A DNA stretch of 64,000 nucleotides from Tenacibaculum finnmarkense. GTDB taxonomy: Bacteria; Bacteroidota; Bacteroidia; Flavobacteriales; Flavobacteriaceae. This document shows positions 36,542-45,048 of this stretch, in pieces. The notes under the pieces were generated by a model. It was given only the letters and a program-made list of their open reading frames with translations, was not told the origin of the DNA and searched no databases. Positions within the stretch are counted from its first letter, which is position 1. Each line of letters starts with the position of its first letter. The translations under genes and the position numbers were made by a program. The stretch lies in the NCBI RefSeq assembly GCF_900239185.1, contig NZ_OENA01000016.1:40699-104698 (forward strand), given 5' to 3'.

Positions 36542-36856
36542 TTATTTTATTAAATACTGATCTACGTTTTGCCAAGGACCTCCGTTAATTACATCAATTC
36601 CTTGTGCTACTAAAAAATCAGTTGCCTGACCACTTCTACCACCACTTTTACAAACTGCAATTACAGGTTTTCCCCAAGCTTTAATTTGCTCAACACTTGT
36701 TGGTATTGTTGTTAAAACAATGTGTTTTGCTCCTTGTGAATGCCCGTCGTTCCATTCTTCTAAAGTTCTTACATCTAAAATAACAGCTTGATTCCCTAAA
36801 TATTCTTGTATTTTTTCGCCCATGTTTTTCTTTCTAAATAAGTTAAATAATCCCAT
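36542..36856 (-). CDS. Rhodanese-like domain protein
   Basis: A 104-residue single rhodanese domain (VILDVRTLEEWNDGHSQGAKHI at about 25-46) with the active-site loop VCKSGGRSG and Cys69 or so as the persulfide carrier. It has no signal peptide. Sulfur transfer to an unknown acceptor is the expected activity. It lies 8 bases downstream of the aromatic amino acid hydroxylase gene and is probably co-transcribed with it. Confidence 0.9.
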   Translation of the reverse strand: MGLFNLFRKKNMGEKIQEYLGNQAVILDVRTLEEWNDGHSQGAKHIVLTTIPTSVEQIKAWGKPVIAVCKSGGRSGQATDFLVAQGIDVINGGPWQNVDQYLIK

Positions 36857-36864
36857 TTGTTGTA

Positions 36865-38613
36865 TTATTTCTCAGACAGCAAATATAATCCGTTTTCTAT
36901 TAACGCTTTGTAACCCTTGTTACTTTTTAAGCTTTCTAAATATTTTTTTAGGCTTATTTTTATCGAAAAATCATTTGTAAAAGCAAGTTCATACAATTCT
37001 AATACCAATAACCAATCCTTTGGATATTCATTTTTAAGAACCTTTAAAATTCTTTCAATTATATTTTCAGTAATCGTATCTTCTTTCCTATATTTTCTTA
37101 CATCAGCATACATTTGATATAATGTATTATCAGCTACTGAATATTGAATTTTATGTGTTTTAGTTTCAGATACTTTTCCTATATCTCCAAAAGAATCAAC
37201 ATCCGCAGGTCCTGAATATGCCGAAACTAATTCTTTTCCTATTGCCATATCATAAATTCCCCACGACGGATCAAATAAAATTTGTTCCTTATAAGTAACC
37301 CTACAATCTTTTAAAGACACAATTAAAATTTTACCTCGTAAATCTCGTGTTCCTGTAATGATCTTTCCTGTAACAAGTACGCCACTTTCAAACTCTAAAT
37401 TTATGATTTCACCTTCATAAATCCCGTAGGCTTCCAAATCACGCGGGCTCATATCTTCAATAGGCAAATTAATTCCTTTCAACTTTCCTACGGGACTTCC
37501 AAAACCTTGGGCATGATAACTAATTCCGTGACCAATTAATTCTTTATCTCTGTTTGATAAAGCAGTATTTCCAGTGGTTTGTATGTAGGCAATTTCCCCT
37601 TTTTTATCTTCAATAACATTGCTAAACATTCCTGATATTTGAATACCAGTACTTAATTCTACAGTTCCTAAATTTTTAGAATTTATTAATTTTTCAACCC
37701 CTTTTAAACCCCCTGTTCGAAGTGCCATTGTGTTGGCAAATTCATTTAAAACCAAACTTAAATACGCAAAATTTGGCGTAACAAATAACTGAGGTTGTGG
37801 TTTTGTAATATCAAAATTCTGAGTAGCTGCGGCAACTGAATACGGCACTTTTTTAACTTCCGATTGCATACACCATTTACTTTCTCCTATGGATGACAAT
37901 AAACCTGCGCCGTATATCTTCGGATTTTCAGGTGTTCCGATTAATCCATATTCAACCGTCCACCAATGTAAGTTTCTTATTTGTGCCATTTCCGATAATT
38001 CGCCCATATTATCTTGTAACCAAGTTACCTTTTCTTGTGCGTCATCTATTGATTTTTTAGTAGCATTAGGATCTTCTTTTAAAATTGATAACAAACGAAT
38101 TGCTTCATACATTTCATAATCTTTTGATGATGAAATTGCTTTTGATCCTATTTCACCAAAACGACGTAAATATTCGGCATATTCAGGATTTGCAATAATT
38201 GGCGCGTGTCCTGCTGCTTCGTGAATAATATCGGGTGCTGGTGTGTATTCAATATGATTTATGGTACGAATATCCGAAGCAATTACCAATACATTGTACG
38301 CTTGAAATTCCATAAAAGCATTCGGAGGAATAAAACCATCAACAGAAACTGCCGACCAACCGATTTCTTTTAAAATACGATTCATTCCTTCCATATAAGG
38401 AATATTATTTATTGATATTCCTGTTTTTTCTAATCCTTTTAAATATGATGAATGAGCAACTTTACCTAAATAATCAACATTCATACGCATTACATATCGC
38501 CAAACCGCTTGATTTTGTGCAGTATATTCGTTGTATGGTTGTTTTACAATAAATTTATGTAAGTGCTTTGGTAACTTTTTAGTTACATCATTTAACTCAA
38601 AATGAGGATTCAT
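36865..38613 (-). CDS. phhA: Aromatic amino acid hydroxylase (phenylalanine 4-monooxygenase-like)
   Basis: A pterin- and iron-dependent hydroxylase of 582 residues. The iron-binding HEAAGHAPI (about 131-139) and the third ligand Glu in the segment after WWTVEYGLIG (about 217-226) are in the N-terminal half, which matches the catalytic domain of phenylalanine hydroxylase. About 250 further C-terminal residues form a region found in the long Bacteroidota type and not in the short proteobacterial PhhA. It should convert phenylalanine to tyrosine, though tryptophan or tyrosine cannot be excluded. No pterin recycling gene is adjacent. Confidence 0.88.
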   Translation of the reverse strand: MNPHFELNDVTKKLPKHLHKFIVKQPYNEYTAQNQAVWRYVMRMNVDYLGKVAHSSYLKGLEKTGISINNIPYMEGMNRILKEIGWSAVSVDGFIPPNAFMEFQAYNVLVIASDIRTINHIEYTPAPDIIHEAAGHAPIIANPEYAEYLRRFGEIGSKAISSSKDYEMYEAIRLLSILKEDPNATKKSIDDAQEKVTWLQDNMGELSEMAQIRNLHWWTVEYGLIGTPENPKIYGAGLLSSIGESKWCMQSEVKKVPYSVAAATQNFDITKPQPQLFVTPNFAYLSLVLNEFANTMALRTGGLKGVEKLINSKNLGTVELSTGIQISGMFSNVIEDKKGEIAYIQTTGNTALSNRDKELIGHGISYHAQGFGSPVGKLKGINLPIEDMSPRDLEAYGIYEGEIINLEFESGVLVTGKIITGTRDLRGKILIVSLKDCRVTYKEQILFDPSWGIYDMAIGKELVSAYSGPADVDSFGDIGKVSETKTHKIQYSVADNTLYQMYADVRKYRKEDTITENIIERILKVLKNEYPKDWLLVLELYELAFTNDFSIKISLKKYLESLKSNKGYKALIENGLYLLSEK

Positions 38614-38732
38614 ATTATTATATATTTTGCTTTGTAAATTTAAGTTTTTTATGGTTGATTTAAAATGGATATTTGTTAAATTATATATTTTGTATATTTA
38701 CCTTTATCAAAAAAAGTTAAAAAAAAGAGACT

Positions 38733-39506
38733 ATGAGAAATCGCGGGAGTTTAAAAATTAGACTTTTAATTGGTGCAGCAATCGCTATTTTTGCTTTGCT
38801 AAAATATTGCGCTAGTGCAGAAACAAATCCTTATACAGGTAAAAAACAACATATTTCTATTTCTCCAAAGCAAGAAATTGCTATCGGTTTAAGTAGCGCT
38901 CCTCACATGGCGCAACAACATGGCGGTTTATATCCTAGCCAAAAATATCAAGATTTAGTAGATCAAATTGGAAAAAAACTAGTTGACAATAGCATCGCTA
39001 GAGAATCTGGTTATCCTTTTGATTTTCATTTATTAAAAGATGAAAGAACTATCAACGCTTTTGCTTTGCCTGGCGGACAGGTTTTTATTACCTATGCCTT
39101 GTTTTCAAAATTAAAAAATGAAGATCAGTTGGCGGGAGTTTTAGGGCATGAAATTGGGCATGTTATCGGTCGTCATTCGGCGGCGCGTATGGCAAAGCAA
39201 GATTTAACCCAAGGCTTACTTTCGGGTGCTTCTGTTGGTTTTGACCCAAGTACTGCACAAGGAATTGCTGGAATTGCCAATGTAATTAACATGAAATATG
39301 GTCGTGGCGACGAGTTAGAAAGTGATGATTTAGGTGTTAAATTAATGCTCGATGCAGGTTATAATCCGGAGAGTTTAATTGGCGTAATGCAAATTTTAAA
39401 AGCTGCCGCAGGACCTAACAGAACTCCAGAATTTCAAAGCACTCACCCCGACCCTGAAAATAGAATCGAGAAAATTAAAAGTGCTATTCGTAAGTATAGT
39501 AAATAA
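38733..39506 (+). CDS. M48 family metalloprotease (lipid-anchored or membrane-associated)
   Basis: A 257-residue protein with a short N-terminal hydrophobic stretch (about 10-24; a Cys in LKYC could be lipidated) and an M48 peptidase domain with HEIGHVIGRHS at about 139-149 supplying two zinc ligands and the catalytic Glu, and a third ligand Glu in ELESDDLGVKLM. It resembles the BepA/LoiP type of periplasmic quality-control proteases without the TPR domain. It is a single gene with its own terminator. Confidence 0.92.
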   Translation: MRNRGSLKIRLLIGAAIAIFALLKYCASAETNPYTGKKQHISISPKQEIAIGLSSAPHMAQQHGGLYPSQKYQDLVDQIGKKLVDNSIARESGYPFDFHLLKDERTINAFALPGGQVFITYALFSKLKNEDQLAGVLGHEIGHVIGRHSAARMAKQDLTQGLLSGASVGFDPSTAQGIAGIANVINMKYGRGDELESDDLGVKLMLDAGYNPESLIGVMQILKAAAGPNRTPEFQSTHPDPENRIEKIKSAIRKYSK

Positions 39507-39528
39507 ATATTGAAGAAATAATAATTCC

Positions 39529-39564
39529 AAATGCTTTTAGATGATTTCTGAAAGCATTTTTTTT
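39529..39564 (+). terminator. Terminator after the M48 protease gene
   Basis: AAATGCTTT at 39529-39537 pairs with AAAGCATTT at 39551-39559, followed by a run of T. Confidence 0.75.
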
Positions 39565-39575
39565 AGCACAAAACC

Positions 39576-39663
39576 CTAGCCCCGATTGAAGCAATTGTTT
39601 GAGCTCCTTTTTTGATTTTTCTTCAAAAAAGAGCGAGTGCGGAAAGCGGGAAATTGCTTCAAA
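39576..39663 (+). repeat. Dispersed 84-88 bp structured repeat, copy 3
   Basis: Lies between the M48 terminator and gpmI. The outer arms GAAGCAATT and AATTGCTTC are perfect complements. The inner hairpin pairs GCTC-C-TTTTTTGA with TCAAAAAA-GAGC. It is the cleanest copy and a good reference for the family. The open frame of gpmI extends into it but should not be read as protein. Confidence 0.87.
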
Positions 39664-39728
39664 TAATTTTTAAACAGGTTCTTAAAACGGTAAAATCTTT
39701 CTTATTTTTACAGTCCAATTCAACAAAA

Positions 39729-41246
39729 ATGAACAAGAAAGTTATTTTAATGATACTTGACGGCTGGGGAATTACCCAAGACCCTAAAGTTTCTGCTATA
39801 TACAATGCCAAAACGCCTTTTATAAATTCGTTATACGATACATTTCCACACGCTCAATTACGTACAGACGGAAATCATGTTGGTTTGCCTGAAGGACAAA
39901 TGGGAAATTCGGAAGTTGGACACATGAATTTAGGTGCTGGTAGAATTGTATATCAGAATCTGGCAAAAATAAATAAAGCAGTTGATGATGGTTCTTTAGC
40001 ACAAGAAAAAGAGCTTTTAAAAGCTTTTGATTATGCCAAGAAAAACAATAAAAATGTACATTTTTTAGGGTTAGTTTCCAATGGCGGGATTCATTCGCAT
40101 ATCAATCATTTAAAAGGGCTTTTATCGGCTGCAAACGAGCAAAAACTTGAAAATGTTTTTTTACATGCTTTTACTGATGGGCGTGATTGTGACCCTAAAT
40201 CCGGAAAATATTTTATCAATGAGATAGAAGAACATATGCAAAAAACCACAGGCGAATTGGCAACAATTACAGGGCGTTATTTTGCTATGGATCGTGATAA
40301 TCGTTGGGAAAGAGTGCAATTAGCTCACGATGCTTTAGTTAACGGAAAAGGAGATTTTTCTAGAGATGCGACCCAAAGTATTCAAGAAAGTTATGATGAA
40401 AATATTACGGATGAATTTGTAAAACCTATTATTATGGTTGATGAAAAAAATCAACCTAAAACAATTATTAAAGAGGATGATGTTGTTATCTTTTTTAATT
40501 TTAGAACTGATAGAGGTCGTGAATTAACTGAAATTTTAAATCAGAAAGATTTTCCTGAACTTAATACCAAAAAATTACCATTATACTTTGTTACCATGAC
40601 AAATTATGATGAAACTTTTAAAGATATTAAGGTAATTTACAACAGTAAAAACATTGAAAATACTTTAGGTGAAGTTTTAGAAAACGCAGGAAAAACTCAA
40701 ATTAGAATTGCGGAAACGGAGAAATATCCGCACGTAACATTTTTCTTTTCTGGAGGAAGAGAGCAAGAATTTAACGGCGAAAAACGCTTATTATGCCCAT
40801 CTCCAAAAGTAGCAACCTACGATTTACAGCCAGAAATGAGCGCCTACGAAATTCGTGATGCTATTGTTCCTGAATTACAAAAAGGCGCTGTTGATTTTGT
40901 ATGTTTAAACTTTGCAAATGGCGATATGGTTGGGCATACAGGTGTTTTTGAAGCGGCTGTAAAAGCTTGTGAAACGGTTGATAATTGCGTAAAAGATGTT
41001 ATTACAACGGCTTTAGAAAACGAGTATACTACTATTGTAATTGCCGATCATGGGAATTGTGAAACCATGATGAACCCTGATGGTTCGCCACATACATCGC
41101 ACACCACAAACCCTGTGCCGATGATTTTGGTTGATAAAGATTTAAAAACTATAAAAGATGGTGTTTTAGGCGATATTGCCCCCACTATTTTACATTTAAT
41201 GAACGTGCCACAACCCAAAGAAATGACACAAGATTCATTACTATAA
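39729..41246 (+). CDS. gpmI: 2,3-bisphosphoglycerate-independent phosphoglycerate mutase
   Basis: Interconverts 3- and 2-phosphoglycerate in glycolysis and gluconeogenesis with manganese. The start is the ATG at 39729 (MNKKVILMILDGWG), giving 505 residues; the longer frame would begin in the dispersed repeat. The catalytic Ser is in QMGNSEVGHMNLGAGR (about 58-73), and the metal ligands are in ILDGWG, DGRDCDPKSG, FANGDMVGHTG and IADHGNCE. A complete standard enzyme. Confidence 0.96.
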   Translation: MNKKVILMILDGWGITQDPKVSAIYNAKTPFINSLYDTFPHAQLRTDGNHVGLPEGQMGNSEVGHMNLGAGRIVYQNLAKINKAVDDGSLAQEKELLKAFDYAKKNNKNVHFLGLVSNGGIHSHINHLKGLLSAANEQKLENVFLHAFTDGRDCDPKSGKYFINEIEEHMQKTTGELATITGRYFAMDRDNRWERVQLAHDALVNGKGDFSRDATQSIQESYDENITDEFVKPIIMVDEKNQPKTIIKEDDVVIFFNFRTDRGRELTEILNQKDFPELNTKKLPLYFVTMTNYDETFKDIKVIYNSKNIENTLGEVLENAGKTQIRIAETEKYPHVTFFFSGGREQEFNGEKRLLCPSPKVATYDLQPEMSAYEIRDAIVPELQKGAVDFVCLNFANGDMVGHTGVFEAAVKACETVDNCVKDVITTALENEYTTIVIADHGNCETMMNPDGSPHTSHTTNPVPMILVDKDLKTIKDGVLGDIAPTILHLMNVPQPKEMTQDSLL

Positions 41247-41331
41247 ACGATTTAAAAGTGCTAGGTATTTATACTTTTAAAATCAAAAAAAACCATAAAT
41301 AACCGTAAATTTGCCGTTCAATATTTTTAAG

Positions 41332-42135
41332 ATGATCAAAAGAAAAACTAGAGAAGAAATAGAAATCATGCGTGAAAGTGCATTAGTCGTATCAAAAACT
41401 TTAGGGATGTTAGCTAAAGAAGTAAAACCTGGTGTTTCTACTTTATATTTAGATAAACTTGCCGAAGAATTTATTCGCGAGCAAGGGGCAATTCCTGGTT
41501 TTTTAGGATTATATGATTTTCCGAACACCCTTTGTATGAGCCCAAACTCACAGGTTGTACACGGAATCCCTAACAAAACTCCTTTAATTGAAGGTGATAT
41601 TATTTCGATTGATTGTGGTTCGATTAAAAATGGTTTTTACGGTGATCATGCTTACACATTTGCTGTTGGTGAAATTGCTGCGGAAACTCAAAAATTATTA
41701 GACGTTACCAGAGAGAGTTTATACGTTGGTATTCGTGAATTAAAAGTTGGAAATCGTGTTGGTGATGTTGGTTTTGCGATTCAAAACTTTACAGAAAAAC
41801 ATGGTTACGGCGTAGTTCGTGAATTGGTTGGGCATGGTTTAGGGCGTGTAATGCACGAAGATCCTGAAATGCCAAATTACGGTCAAAGAGGTCGTGGTAA
41901 AAAGTTTATTGAAGGAATGGTTGTTGCCATTGAACCGATGACAAACTTAGGAACTCACAAAATTTTACAACATGATGACGGTTGGACAATTACTACTTTA
42001 GATGGTAAACCTTCAGCGCATTTTGAGCATGATGTTGCTATTGTTGATGGTAAACCTGAATTACTTTCTACCTTTAAATATGTACACGAAGCTTTAGGGA
42101 TTGTTACTGATGAAGAGGACGAGTTTAGAGCGTAA
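41332..42135 (+). CDS. map: Type I methionine aminopeptidase
   Basis: Removes the initiator methionine from new proteins. The ATG at 41332 (MIKRKTREEIEIMRES) gives 267 residues; the frame is open 21 bases further upstream. All metal ligands are visible: Asp in ISIDCGS and GDHAYTFAVGE, His in GHGLGRVMHEDP, Glu in VAIEPM and Glu in FEHDVAIVD. The promoter -7 box TAAATTTG is at 41306-41313, so the message has a short leader. Confidence 0.95.
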   Translation: MIKRKTREEIEIMRESALVVSKTLGMLAKEVKPGVSTLYLDKLAEEFIREQGAIPGFLGLYDFPNTLCMSPNSQVVHGIPNKTPLIEGDIISIDCGSIKNGFYGDHAYTFAVGEIAAETQKLLDVTRESLYVGIRELKVGNRVGDVGFAIQNFTEKHGYGVVRELVGHGLGRVMHEDPEMPNYGQRGRGKKFIEGMVVAIEPMTNLGTHKILQHDDGWTITTLDGKPSAHFEHDVAIVDGKPELLSTFKYVHEALGIVTDEEDEFRA

Positions 42136-42147
42136 TTTGTTTATATC

Positions 42148-42255
42148 AGACGCGAATTTCACTGATTAACGCTAAGTTTAGTCTGACACGAATTTTACTG
42201 ATTAACGCGAAGTTGTTCTAGCAGATGATCATTAATGCTGATTTTACTGATTACT
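42148..42255 (-). repeat. Left-side copies of the GxxExxY-associated repeat (inverted relative to the right array)
   Basis: Two clear units (from 42149, gacgcgaatttcactgatt, and from 42185, gacacgaattttactgatt) and a partial third (42241-42254) lie between map and the GxxExxY gene. Each resembles the reverse complement of the units at 42657-42951. The stretch has no coding potential. Confidence 0.75.
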
Positions 42256-42268
42256 AATTAAAATTACT

Positions 42269-42655
42269 ATGAACGAAAATCTTTTATACAAAAACGAAGC
42301 ATACCAAATTATTGGTGCTTGTATGGAGGTTCATAAATTTTTAGGTAAAGGATTTAATGAAGTTGTATATGGTGATGCTTTAGAAATAGAATTTCAATCT
42401 CAAAATATACCTTATAAAAGAGAAGTAAAGTTTAATATAAACTACAAAGGCAAAATAATTCCTCATTATTATTTTGCCGATTTTGTAATAGATAATAAAA
42501 TAATTCTTGAAATTAAAGCTATTAAAGAACTGAATTCAGGTCATCTAAAACAAACATTAAATTACCTAGCAACCTCTAAATTAAAACTTGGTTTACTGAT
42601 CAATTTTGGCGAAAATAGTCTTCAATATAAAAGAGTTATTTTAAATAATTCATGA
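42269..42655 (+). CDS. GxxExxY family protein (PD-(D/E)XK nuclease-like)
   Basis: A 128-residue protein with the family motif G28-x2-E31-x2-Y34 (GFNEVVY). A nuclease-like core is readable: Asp71 in YFADFVI, then ILEIKA with Glu81 and Lys83, giving D-x9-ExK, and Gln95/Tyr99 fit the QxxxY motif of RecB-like nucleases. All key residues are present, so it may be active. The family has no proven role. The gene is bracketed by inverted copies of a short repeat on both sides (42148-42255 and 42657-42951), which suggests that gene and repeats travel or act together. Confidence 0.88.
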   Translation: MNENLLYKNEAYQIIGACMEVHKFLGKGFNEVVYGDALEIEFQSQNIPYKREVKFNINYKGKIIPHYYFADFVIDNKIILEIKAIKELNSGHLKQTLNYLATSKLKLGLLINFGENSLQYKRVILNNS

Positions 42656-42656
42656 A

Positions 42657-42951
42657 AATTCGAGAAACCAGCGTCTCAAAAAAAAATCCGTGTAAATCTG
42701 CGAAATTCGCGTCTCAAACAAAAACCCCCGTATAAACCCGTGAAATCAGCCTCTCAAACAAAAAAATTCGTGTAAATCTGCGAAATTCGTGTCTCAAACA
42801 AAAAAACCCGCGTAAATCCGTGAAATTCGTGTCTCAAACAAAAAAATCCGTATAAACCCGTGAAATCAGCGTCTCAAACAAAAAATTCGTGTAAATCCGT
42901 GAAATTCGCGTCTCAAACAAACAATTCGTAAAAACCACTAAAATTCGTGTC
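42657..42951 (+). repeat. Tandem array of about seven 40-bp repeat units
   Basis: The word gtctc or ctctc followed by aaa recurs at 42673, 42711, 42751, 42791, 42831, 42871 and 42910, with a last partial unit at 42949, so spacing is 38-40 bases. Units read roughly ccgtgtaaatccgtgaaat and then tcgcgtctcaaacaaaaa. Units 2 and 5 are nearly identical, hinting at a duplicated block of three. It fills the gap between the GxxExxY gene and the methyltransferase gene and supplies the start codon of the latter. Confidence 0.9.
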
Positions 42952-43747
42952 TTTATTCAAAACCATATTAAACACCATTCCAAGACCTTTATTAATTAAA
43001 GCCAGTTATTTGGTGCGCCCAATAATTGCTTGGTGGCTAAAAGGCGATGTATTTACCGACCCAATTGACGGAAAATCATTCCGAAAATTTTTACCTTACG
43101 GATATGGAATTCAAAGAGAAAACGCGCTTTCACCTTCTACCCTATCTTTAGAAAGACATCGTTTATTATGGTCGTATTTACAAAATGAAACGAGTTTTTT
43201 ATCTTCAGATAATTCAAAAAAGGCTGAAAATTCAAGCAAAAAATTAAAAGTACTACATATTGCTCCTGAACAATGCTTTTTAGATATCTTCAGAAAACAA
43301 AAAAACTTAGACTATATTACTGCTGATTTAGAATCGCCAATTGCAGATGTAAAAGCAGATATTTGTGATTTACCTTTTAAAGATAATGAATTTGATGTTG
43401 TTTTTTGTAATCATGTTTTAGAACATATTTCTGATGATACAAAAGCAATGCAAGAATTATACAGAGTCCTAAAAGTTGGCGGATTTGGTATCTTTCAGAT
43501 TCCGCAAGATTTATCAAGAGAAAAAACTTTTGAAGATGATTCAATTACCGATGAAAAGGAACGCACAAAAATATTCGGGCAATACGATCATGTACGTGTT
43601 TATGGGCGTGATTATTTTGATAAACTTCGCTCCATAGGTTTTAAAGTTGATGAAGTTGATTTTACAAAAAAAATCGCTCCAGAAAAACTAGAACGATTTG
43701 CTTTAATGAAAGGCGAAATTTTACCTGTTTGTTTTAAGAGCCTTTAA
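42947..43747 (+). CDS. SAM-dependent methyltransferase (class I), GTG start in repeat
   Basis: A 266-residue protein. The Rossmann methyltransferase core spans about 95-190: VLHIAPEQCFLDIF (motif I-like), ITADLESP, ADICDLPFKDNEFDVVFCNHVLEH, and ELYRVLKVGGFGIFQIP. The N-terminal segment (NTIPRPLLIKASYLVRP) is shared with homologues. No ATG is available before this segment, so GTG at 42947 is the likely start, and it lies in the last unit of the 40-bp array. The substrate is unknown. Confidence 0.85.
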   Translation: MSLFKTILNTIPRPLLIKASYLVRPIIAWWLKGDVFTDPIDGKSFRKFLPYGYGIQRENALSPSTLSLERHRLLWSYLQNETSFLSSDNSKKAENSSKKLKVLHIAPEQCFLDIFRKQKNLDYITADLESPIADVKADICDLPFKDNEFDVVFCNHVLEHISDDTKAMQELYRVLKVGGFGIFQIPQDLSREKTFEDDSITDEKERTKIFGQYDHVRVYGRDYFDKLRSIGFKVDEVDFTKKIAPEKLERFALMKGEILPVCFKSL

Positions 43748-43753
43748 ATAAAC

Positions 43754-43891
43754 TGTCAGTTCGAGTGATTTTTTTCCTTCAAAAAATTGTATCGAGAACT
43801 TTTTCAGCATCAAAATTCATCAACATCAAATAATTCAAATTCTCGATACAATTTTAATTCCTTTTAGTCATTAAAATCACTCGAATTGACA
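43754..43891. repeat. 138-bp imperfect inverted repeat between methyltransferase gene and apbE
   Basis: The arms pair in two blocks: TGTCA/TTCGAGTGATTTT near 43754-43773 with AAAATCACTCGAA/TGACA near 43873-43891, and AATTGTATCGAGAA near 43785-43798 with TTCTCGATACAATT at 43840-43853. Between them is an A/T-rich loop. It lies between two convergent genes and could end transcription, but its size suggests a dispersed palindromic element. Confidence 0.8.
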
Positions 43892-43941
43892 AAAATCATC
43901 AAAAAAAAGGGAAATAAATTCAGATTCACGGATACTATTTC

Positions 43942-44922
43942 TTAATTTTCAAATTCTTTCAATTCATTATTTTTGTCATTATATAATAGGACAACTTTTA
44001 ACTCAGGATGTTTTAATAAAAAAGCGGTTGTTTTTTCTAATCCCATAGCTAAAAAAGCCGTTGCGTAGGCATCAACATCAGCACAATCGCCTTTTAAACG
44101 TACCGAAACACTCAACAAATTACTCTGACTCGCCAAGCCTGTTTTTGGGTTTACTGTATGTACAATTTTCTTGCCGTTTTCATTGATTTTAAATTTTCGA
44201 TAATTCCCAGAAGTTGCCATCGATTCATCATCCAAAGTAATTATTTTTTGAAGCGAGCGTGTGCCGTCAATATTTGGTTTTTCTATGGCTACTTTCCATA
44301 ATTTACCCTTCTTTTTTCCTCTCGCTCTAATTTCGCCACCAATTTCTATCAGATAATTATTGATTTTTTTATCCTCTAAAAACCAACCAATAACATCAAC
44401 GCCGTATCCTTTTGCAAAAGCATTTACATTAAATTCAATCTGATCCGATTCACGATAAACCTTATTATTTTCGAGTTTTACTTTATCAAAACCAACGCCA
44501 ATCATCAGTTTTTCTATTTCTTCGGATGACAAATTAGTACGCTCCTTTCCCGATCCAAAACCATAGGCATTGATTAATTTACCAATTGTAGGATCAAAAT
44601 AACCAGCTGTTTCTTTATATATTTTTTTCGCTTTAGCAAAAACGTCAACAAACATTTTATCAACAACCACGGTGGTATCACCATTATTTATTTTTGAAAT
44701 ATCGGAAGTTGGTAAATAGGTTGATAAGGATTTATTAACCAAATTGAATAAACTGTCGATTGAATTTTGATAATTTACCTGATTATCAGTATCAAAATAG
44801 GTAATATGATAAGTGGTGCCAAAAACAAAACCTGCTAATTTAATTTCAGATGATTTTTTTTCTTGCCCACAAGAAATTAAAAATACCGCCAAACAAACGA
44901 TGTAAGCTATTTTTTGAATCAT
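43942..44922 (-). CDS. apbE: FAD:protein FMN transferase (ApbE family), lipoprotein
   Basis: Attaches FMN covalently to Thr/Ser of target flavoproteins such as the Na-translocating NADH:quinone reductase subunits. The 326-residue protein has a lipoprotein signal (VFLISC, Cys18), then GTTYHITYF, NAFAKGYGVDVI, IEIGGEIRARG, HTVNPKTG and the metal-binding DVDAYATAFLAMG. It should be anchored on the periplasmic side. No nqr genes are in the window. Confidence 0.94.
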   Translation of the reverse strand: MIQKIAYIVCLAVFLISCGQEKKSSEIKLAGFVFGTTYHITYFDTDNQVNYQNSIDSLFNLVNKSLSTYLPTSDISKINNGDTTVVVDKMFVDVFAKAKKIYKETAGYFDPTIGKLINAYGFGSGKERTNLSSEEIEKLMIGVGFDKVKLENNKVYRESDQIEFNVNAFAKGYGVDVIGWFLEDKKINNYLIEIGGEIRARGKKKGKLWKVAIEKPNIDGTRSLQKIITLDDESMATSGNYRKFKINENGKKIVHTVNPKTGLASQSNLLSVSVRLKGDCADVDAYATAFLAMGLEKTTAFLLKHPELKVVLLYNDKNNELKEFEN

Positions 44923-45048
44923 TTTAAAAATTTAATCACAAAAATAATTTATTATCTGCTCATAAAAGATTGTTAATTCTCTTTTTTTGCAGGTTGCTTT
45001 TGCTAAATTTGCTTTTTTACAATTATAAACAACACAAAACAGTATCAA

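Noticed and set aside
39612..39728. N-terminal extension of gpmI
   Set aside because: The extension is encoded by the dispersed repeat; the conserved enzyme starts at 39729.
42657..42951. Possible CRISPR array
   Set aside because: The whole 40-bp unit is conserved, with no unique spacers, and no cas genes are near.
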